Shown here: positions 46,440-58,876 of the stretch, piece after piece
How positions within the stretch are numbered: position 1 is the first letter of the stretch
Layout: each line of letters starts with the position of its first letter
Assembly: GCA_033782935.1 (NCBI GenBank)
Contig: JAWQEG010000477.1
Span: forward strand, 1,364,001-1,428,000
Reading direction: 5' to 3'
From: Petrolisthes cinctipes
Lineage: Eukaryota; Arthropoda; Malacostraca; Decapoda; Porcellanidae
DNA: 64,000 bases
The notes under the pieces: generated by a model
Databases searched by the model: none
What the model was told of the DNA's origin: nothing
The model's input: the letters and a program-made list of their open reading frames with translations, nothing else
Made by a program: the position numbers and the translations under genes

Positions 46440-49080
46440 GTGTTAGAGTATTTTCAAAATACATGCTCAAAACATACTGAAAATCGATCTTTTAGGTGCA
46501 CAAAAGTCGATATGTGCATGCATCTTCAGTACCCGTTTATATCTCAAATTCAGGCTCAAAACACCCGAAAATTCAATATTTTGGGGTCCCAGAAGCTATC
46601 TGTACATGCCTACTCAGTGTTAGAGTATTTTCAAAATACAGGCCCAAAACATGCTGAAAATCAATATTTTAGATGCCCAAAGTCAATATGTGCATGTATC
46701 TTCTGTACCCGTTTATATCTCAAATTCAGGCTCAAAACACCCGAAAATTCAATATTTTGGGGTCCCAGAAGCAATCTGTACATGCCTACACAGTGCTAGA
46801 ATATTTTCAAAATATAGGCTAAAAACATGCTAAAAATCGACATTTTAGGTGCCAATTAATCGATATCTCAAATTCAGTCCCAAAACACCCGAAAATTCGA
46901 TATTTAGAGGTCCCAGAAGCGATCTGTACATGCCTACTCCGTGTTAGAGTATTTTCAAAATTCAGGCCCAAAACATGCTGAAAATCGATATTTTTGGTGC
47001 CCAAAGTCAATATGTGCATGTATCTTCTGTACTCGTTTATATCTCAAATTCAGGCTCAAAACACCCGAAAATTCAATATTTTGGGGTCCCAGAAGCAATC
47101 TGTACATGCCTTCTCAGTGCTAGAATATTTTCTAAATATAGGCTAAAAACATGCTAAGAATCGATCTTTTAGGTGCCAAAAAGTCGATATCTCAAATTCA
47201 GTCCCAAAACACCCGAAAATTCGATATTTAGGGGTCCCAGAAGCGATCTGTACATGCCTACTCCGTGTTAGAGTATTTTCAAAATACATGCTCAAAACAT
47301 ACTGAAAATCGATCTTTTAGGTGCACAAAAGTCGATATGTGCATGCATCTTCAGTACCCGTTTAAATCTCAAATTCAGGCTCAAAACACCCGAAAATTCA
47401 ATATTTTGGGGACCCAGAAGCAATCTGTACATGCCTACTTAGTGTTAGAGTATTTTCAAAATACAGGCCCAAAACATGCTGAAAATAGATATTTTAGATG
47501 CCCAAAGTCAATATGTGCATGTATCTTCTGTACCCGTTTATATCTCAAATTCAGGCTCAAAACACCCGAAAATTCAATATTTTGGGGTCCCAGAAGCAAT
47601 CTGTACATGCCTACACAGTGCTAGAATATTTTCAAAATATAGGCTAAAAACATGCTAAAAATCGACATTTTAGGTGCCAAAAAATCGATATCTCAAATTC
47701 AGTCCCAAAACACCCGAAAATTCGATATTTAGAGGTCCCAGAAGGTATCTGTACATGCCTTCTCCGTGTTAGAGTATTTTCAAAATACAGGCCAAAAACA
47801 TACTGAAAATCGATCTTTTAGGTGCCCAAAAGTCGATATGTGCATGCATCTTCTGTACCCGTTTATATCTCAAATTCTGGCCCTAAACACCCGAAAATTC
47901 GATATTTTGGGGTCCCAGAAGCGATCTGTATATGCCTACACAGTGCTAGAATATTTTCAAAATATAGGCTAAAAACATGCTAAAAATCGACATTTTAGGT
48001 GCCAAAAAATCGATATCTCAAATTCAGTCCCAAAACACCCGAAAATTCGATATTTAGAGGTCCCAGAAGCGATCTGTACATGCCTACTCCGTGTTAGAGT
48101 ATTTTCAAAATTCAGGCCCAAAACATGCTGAAAATCGATATTTTTGGTGCCCAAAGTCAATATGTGCATGTATCTTCTGTACTCGTTTATATCTCAAATT
48201 CAGGCTCAAAACACCCGAAAATTCAATATTTTGGGGTCCCAGAAGCAATCTGTACATGCCTTCTCAGTGCTAGAATATTTTCTAAATATAGGCTAAAAAC
48301 ATGCTAAGAATCGATCTTTTAGGTGCCAAAAAGTCGATATCTCAAATTCAGTCCCAAAACACCCGAAAATTCGATATTTAGGGGTCCCAGAAGCGATCTG
48401 TACATGCCTACTCCGTGTTAGAGTATTTTCAAAATACATGCTCAAAACATACTGAAAATCGATCTTTTAGGTGCACAAAAGTCGATATGTGCATGCATCT
48501 TCAGTACCCGTTTAAATCTCAAATTCAGGCTCAAAACACCCGAAAATTCAATATTTTGGGGACCCAGAAGCAATCTGTACATGCCTACTTAGTGTTAGAG
48601 TATTTTCAAAATACAGGCCCAAAACATGCTGAAAATAGATATTTTAGATGCCCAAAGTCAATATGTGCATGTATCTTCTGTACCCGTTTATATCTCAAAT
48701 TCAGGCTCAAAACACCCGAAAATTCAATATTTTGGGGTCCCAGAAGCAATCTGTACATGCCTACACAGTGCTAGAATATTTTCAAAATATAGGCTAAAAA
48801 CATGCTAAAAATCGACATTTTAGGTGCCAAAAAATCGATATCTCAAATTCAGTCCCAAAACACCCGAAAATTCGATATTTAGAGGTCCCAGAAGGTATCT
48901 GTACATGCCTTCTCCGTGTTAGAGTATTTTCAAAATACAGGCCAAAAACATACTGAAAATCGATCTTTTAGGTGCCCAAAAGTCGATATGTGCATGCATC
49001 TTCTGTACCCGTTTATATCTCAAATTCTGGCCCTAAACACCCGAAAATTCGATATTTTGGGGTCCCAGAAGCGATCTGTA
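46440..49080 (+). repeat. Block duplicated at +13,115 bp (first copy)
   Basis: Contains an 825-bp pentamer (Y trimer + B-X/C-Y dimer, 46,440-47,264) followed by a 1,150-bp seven-monomer unit (47,265-48,414: Y trimer 501, A-X/C-Y dimer 325, B-X dimer 324 bp) and the start of another. The same order recurs at 59,555-62,195. A single-copy difference is TGTATATGCC at 47,927, against TGTACATGCC at the matching 61,042. Confidence 0.87.
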
Positions 49081-49741
49081 CATGCCTACACAGTGCTAGA
49101 ATATTTTCAAAATATAGGCTAAAAACATGCTAAAAATCGACATTTTAGGTGCCAAAAAATCGATATCTCAAATTCAGTCCCAAAACACCCGAAAATTCGA
49201 TATTTAGAGGTCCCAGAAGGTATCTGTACATGCCTTCTCCGTGTTAGAGTATTTTCAAAATACAGGCCAAAAACATACTGAAAATCGATCTTTTAGGTGC
49301 CCAAAAGTCGATATGTGCATGTATCTTCTGTACCCGTTTATATCTCAAATTCTGGCCCTAAACACCCGAAAATTCGATATTTTGGGGTCCCAGAAGCGAT
49401 CTGTACATGCCTACTCCGTGTTAGAGTATTTTCAAAATTCAGGCCCAAAACATGCTGAAAATCGATATTTTTGGTGCCCAAAGTCAATATGTGCATGTAT
49501 CTTCTGTACTCGTTTATATCTCAAATTCAGGCTCAAAACACCCGAAAATTCAATATTTTGGGGTCCCAGAAGCAATCTGTACATGCCTTCTCAGTGCTAG
49601 AATATTTTCTAAATATAGGCTAAAAACATGCTAAGAATCGATCTTTTAGGTGCCAAAAAGTCGATATCTCAAATTCAGTCCCAAAACACCCGAAAATTCG
49701 ATATTTAAGGGTCCCAGAAGCTATCTGTACATGCCTACTCC
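49081..49741 (+). repeat. X/Y units between duplicated blocks
   Basis: The end of an A-X/C-Y dimer followed by an X trimer (from 49,241). The A-X monomer has GTGCATGTATCTTC where A-X normally has GTGCATGCATC. CTAAGAATCGATC marks the C-X monomer, as in many copies right of 45 kb. Confidence 0.8.
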
Positions 49742-51391
49742 GTGTTAGAGTATTTTCAAAATACATGCTCAAAACATACTGAAAATCGATCTTTTAGGTG
49801 CACAAAAGTCGATATGTGCATGCATCTTCAGTACCCGTTTATATCTCAAATTCAGGCTCAAAACACCCGAAAATTCAATATTTTGGGGTCCCAGAAGCTA
49901 TGTGTACATGCCTACTCAGTGTTAGAGTATTTTCAAAATACAGGCCCAAAACATGCTGAAAATCAATATTTTAGATGCCCAAAGTCAATATGTGCATGTA
50001 TCTTCTGTACCCGTTTATATCTCAAATTCAGGCTCAAAACACCCGAAAATTCAATATTTTGGGGTCCCAGAAGCAATCTGTACATGCCTACACAGTGCTA
50101 GAATATTTTCAAAATATAGGCTAAAAACATGCTAAAAATCGACATTTTAGGTGCCAAAAAATCGATATCTCAAATTCAGTCCCAAAACACCCGAAAATTC
50201 GATATTTAGAGGTCCCAGAAGCGATCTGTACATGCCTACTCCGTGTTAGAGTATTTTAAAAATTCAGGCCCAAAACATGCTGAAAATCGATATTTTTGGT
50301 GCCCAAAGTCAATATGTGCATGTATCTTCTGTACTCGTTTATATCTCAAATTCAGGCTCAAAACACCCGAAAATTCAATATTTTGGGGTCCCAGAAGCAA
50401 TCTGTACATGCCTTCTCAGTGCTAGAATATTTTCTAAATATAGGCTAAAAACATGCTAAGAATCGATCTTTTAGGTGCCAAAAAGTCGATATCTCAAATT
50501 CAGTCCCAAAACACCCGAAAATTCGATATTTAGGGGTCCCAGAAGCGATCTGTACATGCCTACTCCGAGTTAGAGTATTTTCAAAATACATGCTCAAAAC
50601 ATACTGAAAATCGATCTTTTAGGTGCACAAAAGTCGATATGTGCATGCATCTTCAGTACCCGTTTATATCTCAAATTCAGGCTCAGAACACCCGAAAATT
50701 CAATATTTTGGGGTCCCAGAAGCTATCTGTACATGCCTACTCAGTGTTAGAGTATTTTCAAAATACAGGCCCAAAACATGCTGAAAATCGATATTTTAGA
50801 TGCCCAAAGTCAATATGTGCATGTATCTTCTGTACCCGTTTATATCTCAAATTCAGGCTCAAAACACCCGAAAATTCAATATTTTGGGGTCCCAGAAGCA
50901 ATCTGTACATGCCTACACAGTGCTAGAATATTTTCAAAATATAGGCTAAAAACATGCTAAAAATCGACATTTTAGGTGCCAAAAAATCGATATCTCAAAT
51001 TCAGTCCCAAAACACCCGAAAATTCGATATTTTGCGGTCCCAGAAGCGATCTGTACATGCCTACTCCGTGTTAGAGTATTTTCAAAATTCAGGCCCAAAA
51101 CATGCTGAAAATCGATATTTTTGGTGCCCAAAGTCAATATGTGCATGTATCTTCTGTACCCGTTTATATCTCAAATTCAGGCTCAAAACACCCGAAAATT
51201 CAATATTTTGGGGTCCCAGAAGCAATCTGTACATGCCTTCTCAGTACTAGAATATTTTCAAAATATAGGCTAAAAACATGCTAAAAATCGATCTTTTAGG
51301 TGCCAAAAAGTCGATATCTCAAATTCAGTCCCAAAACACCCGAAAATTCGATATTTAGGGGTCCCAGAAGCGATCTGTACATGCCTACTCC
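49742..51391 (+). repeat. Two 825-bp pentamers, duplicated at +6,984 bp (first copy)
   Basis: Two pentamers (49,742-50,566 and 50,567-51,391), each a Y trimer followed by a B-X-led dimer. They match 56,726-58,375. Diagnostic variants are AGCTATGTGTACATG near 49,908 and TATTTTGCGGTCCC at about 51,028 (58,012 in the other copy). The latter joins a C-Y start to an A-type end. Confidence 0.87.
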
Positions 51392-54300
51392 GTGTTAGAG
51401 TATTTTCAAAATACATGCTCAAAACATACTGAAAATCGATCTTTTAGGTGCACAAAAGTCGATATGTGCATGCATCTTCAGTACCCGTTTAAATCTCAAA
51501 TTCAGGCTCAAAACACCCGAAAATTCAATATTTTGGGGACCCAGAAGCAATCTGTACATGCCTACTTAGTGTTAGAGTATTTTCAAAATACAGGCCCAAA
51601 ACATGCTGAAAATAGATATTTTAGATGCCCAAAGTCAATATGTGCATGTATCTTCTGTACCCGTTTATATCTCAAATTCAGGCTCAAAACACCCGAAAAT
51701 TCAATATTTTGGGGTCCCAGAAGCAATCTGTACATGCCTACACAGTGCTAGAATATTTTCAAAATATAGGCTAAAAACATGCTAAAAATCGACATTTTAG
51801 GTGCCAAAAAATCGATATCTCAAATTCAGTCCCAAAACACCCGAAAATTCGATATTTAGAGGTCCCAGAAGCGATCTGTACATGCCTACTCCGTGTTAGA
51901 GTATTTTCAAAATTCAGGCCCAAAACATGCTGAAAATCGATATTTTTGGTGCCCAAAGTCAATATGTGCATGTATCTTCTGTACTCGTTTATATCTCAAA
52001 TTCAGGCTCAAAACACCCGAAAATTCAATATTTTGGGGTCCCAGAAGCAATCTGTACATGCCTTCTCAGTGCTAGAATATTTTCTAAATATAGGCTAAAA
52101 ACATGCTAAGAATCGATCTTTTAGGTGCCAAAAAGTCGATATCTCAAATTCAGTCCCGAAACACCCGAAAATTCGATATTTAGGGGTCCCAGAAGCGATC
52201 TGTACATGCCTACTCCGTGTTAGAGTATTTTCAAAATACATGCTCAAAACATACTGAAAATCGATCTTTTAGGTGCACAAAAGTCGATATGTGCATGCAT
52301 CTTCAGTACCCGTTTATATCTCAAATTCAGGCTCAAAACACCCGAAAATTCAATATTTTGGGGTCCCAGAAGCTATCTGTACATGCCTACTCAGTGTTAG
52401 AGTATTTTCAAAATACAGGCCCAAAACATGCTGAAAATCGATATTTTAGATGCCCAAAGTCAATATGTGCATGTATCTTCTGTACCCGTTTATATCTCAA
52501 ATTCAGGCTCAAAACACCCGAAAATTCAATATTTTGGGGTCCCAGAAGCAATCTGTACATGCCTACACAGTGCTAGAATATTTTCAAAATATAGGCTAAA
52601 AACATGCTAAAAATCGACATTTTAGGTGCCAAAAAATCGATATCTCAAATTCAGTCCCAAAACACCCGAAAATTCGATATTTAGAGGTCCCAGAAGGTAT
52701 CTGTACATGCCTACTCCGTGTTAGAGTATTTTCAAAATACAGGCCAAAAACATACTGAAAATCGATCTTTTAGGTGCCCAAAAGTCGATATGTGCATGCA
52801 TCTTCTGTACCCGTTTATATCTCAAATTCTGGCCCTAAACACCCGAAAATTCGATATTTTGCGGTCCCAGAAGCGATCTGTACATGCCTACTCAGTGTTA
52901 GAGTATTTTCAAAATACAGGCCCAAAACATGCTGAAAATCGATATTTTAGATGCCCAAATTCAATATGTGCATGTATCTTCTGTACCCGTTTATATCTCA
53001 AATTCAGGCTCAAAACACCCGAAAATTCAATATTTTGGGGTCCCAGAAGCAATCTGTACATGCCTACACAGTGCTAGAATATTTTCAAAATATAGGCTAA
53101 AAACATGCTAAAAATCGACATTTTAGGTGCCAAAAAATCGATATCTCAAATTCAGTCCCAAAACACCCGAAAATTCGATATTTAGGGGTCCCAGAAGCGA
53201 TCTGTACATGCCTACTCCGTGTTAGAGTATTTTCAAAATACATGCTCAAAACATACTGAAAATCGATCTTTTAGGTGCACAAAAGTCGATATGTGCATGC
53301 ATCTTCAGTACCCGTTTATATCTCAAATTCAGGCTCAAAACACCCGAAAATTCAATAATTTGGGGACCCAGAAGCAATCTGTACATGCCTACTCAGTGTT
53401 AGAGTATTTTCAAAATACAGGCCCAAAACATGCTGAAAATAGATATTTTAGATGCCCAAAGTCAATATGTGCATGTATCTTCTGTACCCGTTTATATCTC
53501 AAATTCAGGCTCAAAACACCCGAAAATACAATATTTTGGGGTCCCAGAAGCAATCTGTACATGCCTACACAGTGCTAGAATATTTTCAAAATATAGGCTA
53601 AAAACATGCTAAAAATCGACATTTTAGGTGCCAAAAAATCGATATCTCAAATTCAGTCCCAAAACACCCGAAAATTCGATATTTAGAGGTCCCAGAAGGT
53701 ATCTGTACATGCCTTCTCCGTGTTAGAGTATTTTCAAAATACAGGCCAAAAACATACTGAAAATCGATCTTTTAGGTGCCCAAAAGTCGATATGTGCATG
53801 CATCTTCTGTACCCGTTTATATCTCAAATTCTGGCCCTAAACACCCGAAAATTCGATATTTTGGGGTCCCAGAAGCGATCTGTACATGCCTACTCCGTGT
53901 TAGAGTATTTTCAAAATTCAGGCCCAAAACATGCTGAAAATCGATATTTTTGGTGCCCAAAGTCAATATGTGCATGTATCTTCTGTACTCGTTTATATCT
54001 CAAATTCAGGCTCAAAACACCCGAAAATTCAATATTTTGGGGTCCCAGAAGCAATCTGTACATGCCTTCTCAGTGCTAGAATATTTTCTAAATATAGGCT
54101 AAAAACATGCTAAGAATCGATCTTTTAGGTGCCAAAAAGTCGATATCTCAAATTCAGTCCCAAAACACCCGAAAATTCGATATTTAGGGGTCCCAGAAGC
54201 GATCTGTACATGCCTTCTCCGTGTTAGAGTATTTTCAAAATACAGGCCAAAAACATACTGAAAATCGATCTTTTAGGTGCCCAAAAGTCGATATGTGCAT

Positions 54301-55222
54301 GCATCTTCTGTACCCGTTTATATCTCAAATTCTGGCCCTAAACACCCGAAAATTCGATATTTTGGGGTCCCAGAAGCGATCTGTACATGCCTACTCCGTG
54401 TTAGAGTATTTTCAAAATTCAGGCCCAAAACATGCTGAAAATCGATATTTTTGGTGCCCAAAGTCAATATGTGCATGTATCTTCTGTACTCGTTTATATC
54501 TCAAATTCAGGCTCAAAACACCCGAAAATTCAATATTTTGGGGTCCCAGAAGCAATCTGTACATGCCTTCTCAGTGCTAGAATATTTTCTAAATATAGGC
54601 TAAAAACATGCTAAGAATCGATCTTTTAGGTGCCAAAAAGTCGATATCTCAAATTCAGTCCCAAAACACCCGAAAATTCGATATTTAGGGGTCCCAGAAG
54701 CGATCTGTACATGCCTACTCCGTGTTAGAGTATTTTCAAAATACATGCTCAAAACATACTGAAAATCGATCTTTTAGGTGCACAAAAGTCGATATGTGCA
54801 TGCATCTTCAGTACCCGTTTATATCTCAAATTCAGGCTCAAAACACCCGAAAAATCAATATTTTGGGGTCCCAGAAGCTATGTGTACATGCCTACTCAGT
54901 GTTAGAGTATTTTCAAAATACAGCCCCAAAACATGCTGAAAATCAATATTTTAGATGCCCAAAGTCAATATGTGCATGTATCTTCTGTACCCGTTTATAT
55001 CTCAAATTCAGGCTCAAAACACCCGAAAATTCAATATTTTGGGGTCCCAGAAGCAATCTGTACATGCCTACACAGTGCTAGAATATTTTCAAAATATAGG
55101 CTAAAAACATGCTAAAAATCGACATTTTAGGTGCCAAAAAATCGATATCTCAAATTCAGTCCCAAAACACCCGAAAATTCGATATTTAGAGGTCCCAGAA
55201 GCGATCTGTACATGCCTACTCC
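51392..55222 (+). repeat. X/Y trimers and pentamers, highly homogeneous
   Basis: An 825-bp pentamer (51,392-52,216), then trimers starting at 52,217 (Y), 52,718 (X), 53,219 (Y), 53,720 (X), 54,221 (X) and 54,722 (Y). The X trimers at 53,720 and 54,221 appear identical in translation and are probably a recent 501-bp duplication. AGCTATGTGTACATG recurs near 54,888, 4,980 bp after the 49.9-kb copy. Confidence 0.86.
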
Positions 55223-55286
55223 GTGTTAGAGTATTTTCAAAATTCAGGCCCAAAACATGCTGAAAATCGATATTTTTGGTGCCCAA
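55223..55286 (+). repeat. Monomer chimera, B-X start to A-X end
   Basis: The monomer begins as B-X (AAAATTCAGGCCC, TTTTTGGTGCCC) and then becomes A-X (AAAAGTCGATATGTGCATGC, CTGGCCCTAAACAC). The switch lies between about 55,282 and 55,290, inside the first half-monomer. It is also the left limit of the block repeated 6,808 bp later. Confidence 0.8.
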
Positions 55287-57192
55287 AAGTCGATATGTGC
55301 ATGCATCTTCTGTACCCGTTTATATCTCAAATTCTGGCCCTAAACACCCGAAAATTCGATATTTTGGGGTCCCAGAAGCGATCTGTACATGCCTACTCCG
55401 TGTTAGAGTATTTTCAAAATTCAGGCCAAAAACATGCTGAAAATCGATATTTTTGGTGCCCAAAGTCAATATGTGCATGTATCTTCTGTACCCGTTTATA
55501 TCTCAAATTCAGGCTCAAAACACCCGAAAATTCAATATTTTGGGGTCCCAGAAGCAATCTGTACATGCCTACTCAGTGCTAGAATATTTTCAAAATATAG
55601 GCTAAAAACATGCTAAAAATCGATCTTTTAGGTGCCAAAAAGTCGATATCTCAAATTCAGTCCCAAAACACCCGAAAATTCGATATTTAGGGGTCCCAGA
55701 AGCGATCTGTACATGCCTACTCCGTGTTAGAGTATTTTCAAAATACATGCTCAAAACATACTGAAAATCGATCTTTTAGGTGCACAAAAGTCGATATGTG
55801 CATGCATCTTCAGTACCCGTTTATATCTCAAATTCAGGCTCAAAACACCCGAAAATTCAATATTTTGGGGTCCCAGAAGCAATCTGTACATGCCTACTAA
55901 GTGTTAGAGTATTTTCAAAATACAGGCCCAAAACATGCTGAAAATAGATATTTTAGATGCCCAAAGTCAATATGTGCATGTATCTTCTGTACCCGTTTAT
56001 ATCTCAAATTCAGGCTCAAAACACCCGAAAATTCAATATTTTGGGGTCCCAGAAGCAATCTGTACATGCCTACACAGTGCTAGAATATTTTCAAAATATA
56101 GGCTAAAAACATGCTAATAATCGACATTTTAGGTGTTAAAAAATCGATATCTCAAATTCAGTCCCAAAACACCCGAAAATTCGATATTTAGAGGTCCCAG
56201 AAGGTATCTGTACATGCCTACTCCGTGTTAGAGTATTTTCAAAATACAGGCCAAAAACATACTGAAAATCGATCTTTTAGGTGCCCAAAAGTCGATATGT
56301 GCATGCATCTTCTGTACCCGTTTATATCTCAAATTCTGGCCCTAAACACCCGAAAATTCGATATTTCGGGGTCCCAGAAGCGATCTGTACATGCCTACTC
56401 CGTGTTAGAGTATTTTCAAAATTCAGGCCAAAAACATGCTGAAAATCGATATTTTTGGTGCCCAAAGTCAATATGTGCATGTATCTTCTGTACCCGTTTA
56501 TATCTCAAATTCAGGCTCAAAACACCCGAAAATTCAATATTTTGGGGTCCCAGAAGCAATCTGTACATGCCTACTCAGTGCTAGAATATTTTCAAAATAT
56601 AGGCTAAAAACATGCTAAAAATCGATCTTTTAGGTGCCAAAAAGTCGATATCTCAAATTCAGTCCCAAAACACCCGAAAATTCGATATTTAGGGGTCCCA
56701 GAAGCGATCTGTACATGCCTACTCCGTGTTAGAGTATTTTCAAAATACATGCTCAAAACATACTGAAAATCGATCTTTTAGGTGCACAAAAGTCGATATG
56801 TGCATGCATCTTCAGTACCCGTTTATATCTCAAATTCACGCTCAAAACACCCGAAAAATCAATATTTTGGGGTCCCAGAAGCTATGTGTACATGCCTACT
56901 CAGTGTTAGAGTATTTTCAAAATACAGGCCCAAAACATGCTGAAAATCAATATTTTAGATGCCCAAAGTCAATATGTGCATGTATCTTCTGTACCCGTTT
57001 ATATCTCAAATTCAGGCTCAAAACACCCGAAAATTCAATATTTTGGGGTCCCAGAAGCAATCTGTACATGCCTACACAGTGCTAGAATATTTTCAAAATA
57101 TAGGCTAAAAACATGCTAAAAATCGACATTTTAGGTGCCAAAAAATCGATATCTCAAATTCAGTCCCAAAACACCCGAAAATTCGATATTTA
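55287..57192 (+). repeat. Block duplicated at +6,808 bp (first copy)
   Basis: About 1.9 kb matching 62,095-64,000 almost base for base. Shared rare variants are GCTAATAATCGAC near 56,113, AGGTGTTAAAAAATCG at 56,131 (62,939 in the second copy), ATATTTCGGGG near 56,361, ATTCACGCTC near 56,834 and AGCTATGTGTACATG near 56,880. The second copy runs off the window, so the true length is unknown. Confidence 0.88.
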
Positions 57193-58876
57193 GAGGTCCC
57201 AGAAGCGATCTGTACATGCCTACTCCGTGTTAGAGTATTTTCAAAATTCAGGCCCAAAACATGCTGAAAATCGATATTTTTGGTGCCCAAAGTCAATATG
57301 TGCATGTATCTTCTGTACTCGTTTATATCTCAAATTCAGGCTCAAAACACCCGAAAATTCAATATTTTGGGGTCCCAGAAGCAATCTGTACATGCCTTCT
57401 CAGTGCTAGAATATTTTCTAAATATAGGCTAAAAACATGCTAAGAATCGATCTTTTAGGTGCCAAAAAGTCGATATCTCAAATTCAGTCCCAAAACACCC
57501 GAAAATTCGATATTTAGGGGTCCCAGAAGCGATCTGTACATGCCTACTCCGTGTTAGAGTATTTTCAAAATACATGCTCAAAACATACTGAAAATCGATC
57601 TTTTAGGTGCACAAAAGTCGATATGTGCATGCATCTTCAGTACCCGTTTATATCTCAAATTCAGGCTCAAAACACCCGAAAATTCAATATTTTGGGGTCC
57701 CAGAAGCTATCTGTACATGCCTACTCAGTGTTAGAGTATTTTCAAAATACAGGCCCAAAACATGCTGAAAATCAATATTTTAGATGCCCAAAGTCAATAT
57801 GTGCATGTATCTTCTGTACCCGTTTATATCTCAAATTCAGGCTCAAAACACCCGAAAATTCAATATTTTGGGGTCCCAGAAGCAATCTGTACATGCCTAC
57901 ACAGTGCTAGAATATTTTCAAAATATAGGCTAAAAAAATGCTAAAAATCGACATTTTAGGTGCCAAAAAATCGATATCTCAAATTCAGTCCCAAAACACA
58001 CGAAAATTCGATATTTTGCGGTCCCAGAAGCGATCTGTACATGCCTACTCCGTGTTAGAGTATTTTCAAAATTCAGGCCCAAAACATGCTGAAAATCGAT
58101 ATTTTTGGTGCCCAAAGTCAATATGTGCATGTATCTTCTGTACCCGTTTATATCTCAAATTCAGGCTCAAAACACCCGAAAATTCAATATTTTGGGGTCC
58201 CAGAAGCAATCTGTACATGCCTTCTCAGTGCTAGAATATTTTCAAAATATAGGCTAAAAACATGCTAAAAATCGATCTTTTAGGTGCCAAAAAGTCGATA
58301 TCTCAAATTCAGTCCCAAAACACCCGAAAATTCGATATTTAGGGGTCCCAGAAGCGATCTGTACATGCCTACTCCGTGTTAGAGTATTTTCAAAATACAT
58401 GCTCAAAACATACTGAAAATCGATCTTTTAGGTGCACAAAAATCGATATGTGCATGCATCTTCAGTACCCGTTTATATCTCAAATTCAGGCTCAAAACAC
58501 CCGAAAATTCAATATTTTGGGGTCCCAGAAGCAATCTGTACATGCCTACTCAGTGTTAGAGTATTTTCAAAATACAGGCCCAAAACATGCTGAAAATCGA
58601 TATTTTAGATGCCCAAAGTCAATATGTGCATGTATCTTCTGTACTCGTTTATATCTCAAATTCAGGCTCAAAACACCCGAAAATTCAATATTTTGGGGTC
58701 CCAGAAGCAATCTGTACATGCCTTCTCAGTGCTAGAATATTTTCTAAATATAGGCTAAAAACATGCTAAGAATCGATCTTTTAGGTGCCAAAAAGTCGAT
58801 ATCTCAAATTCAGTCCCAAAACACCCGAAAATTCGATATTTAGGGGTCCCAGAAGCGATCTGTACATGCCTACTCC
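57193..58876 (+). repeat. Continuation of the +6,984-bp block and a Y trimer
   Basis: Completes the match to 50.2-51.4 kb (the block as a whole is 56,726-58,375), including TATTTTGCGGTCCC at about 58,012. It is followed by a Y trimer from 58,376 whose second monomer begins as B-Y (TTTTAGATGCCC) and ends as B-X (CTGTACTCG, CCTTCTCAGTG), a chimera near 58,610 where the 13,439-bp-offset block begins. Confidence 0.83.
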
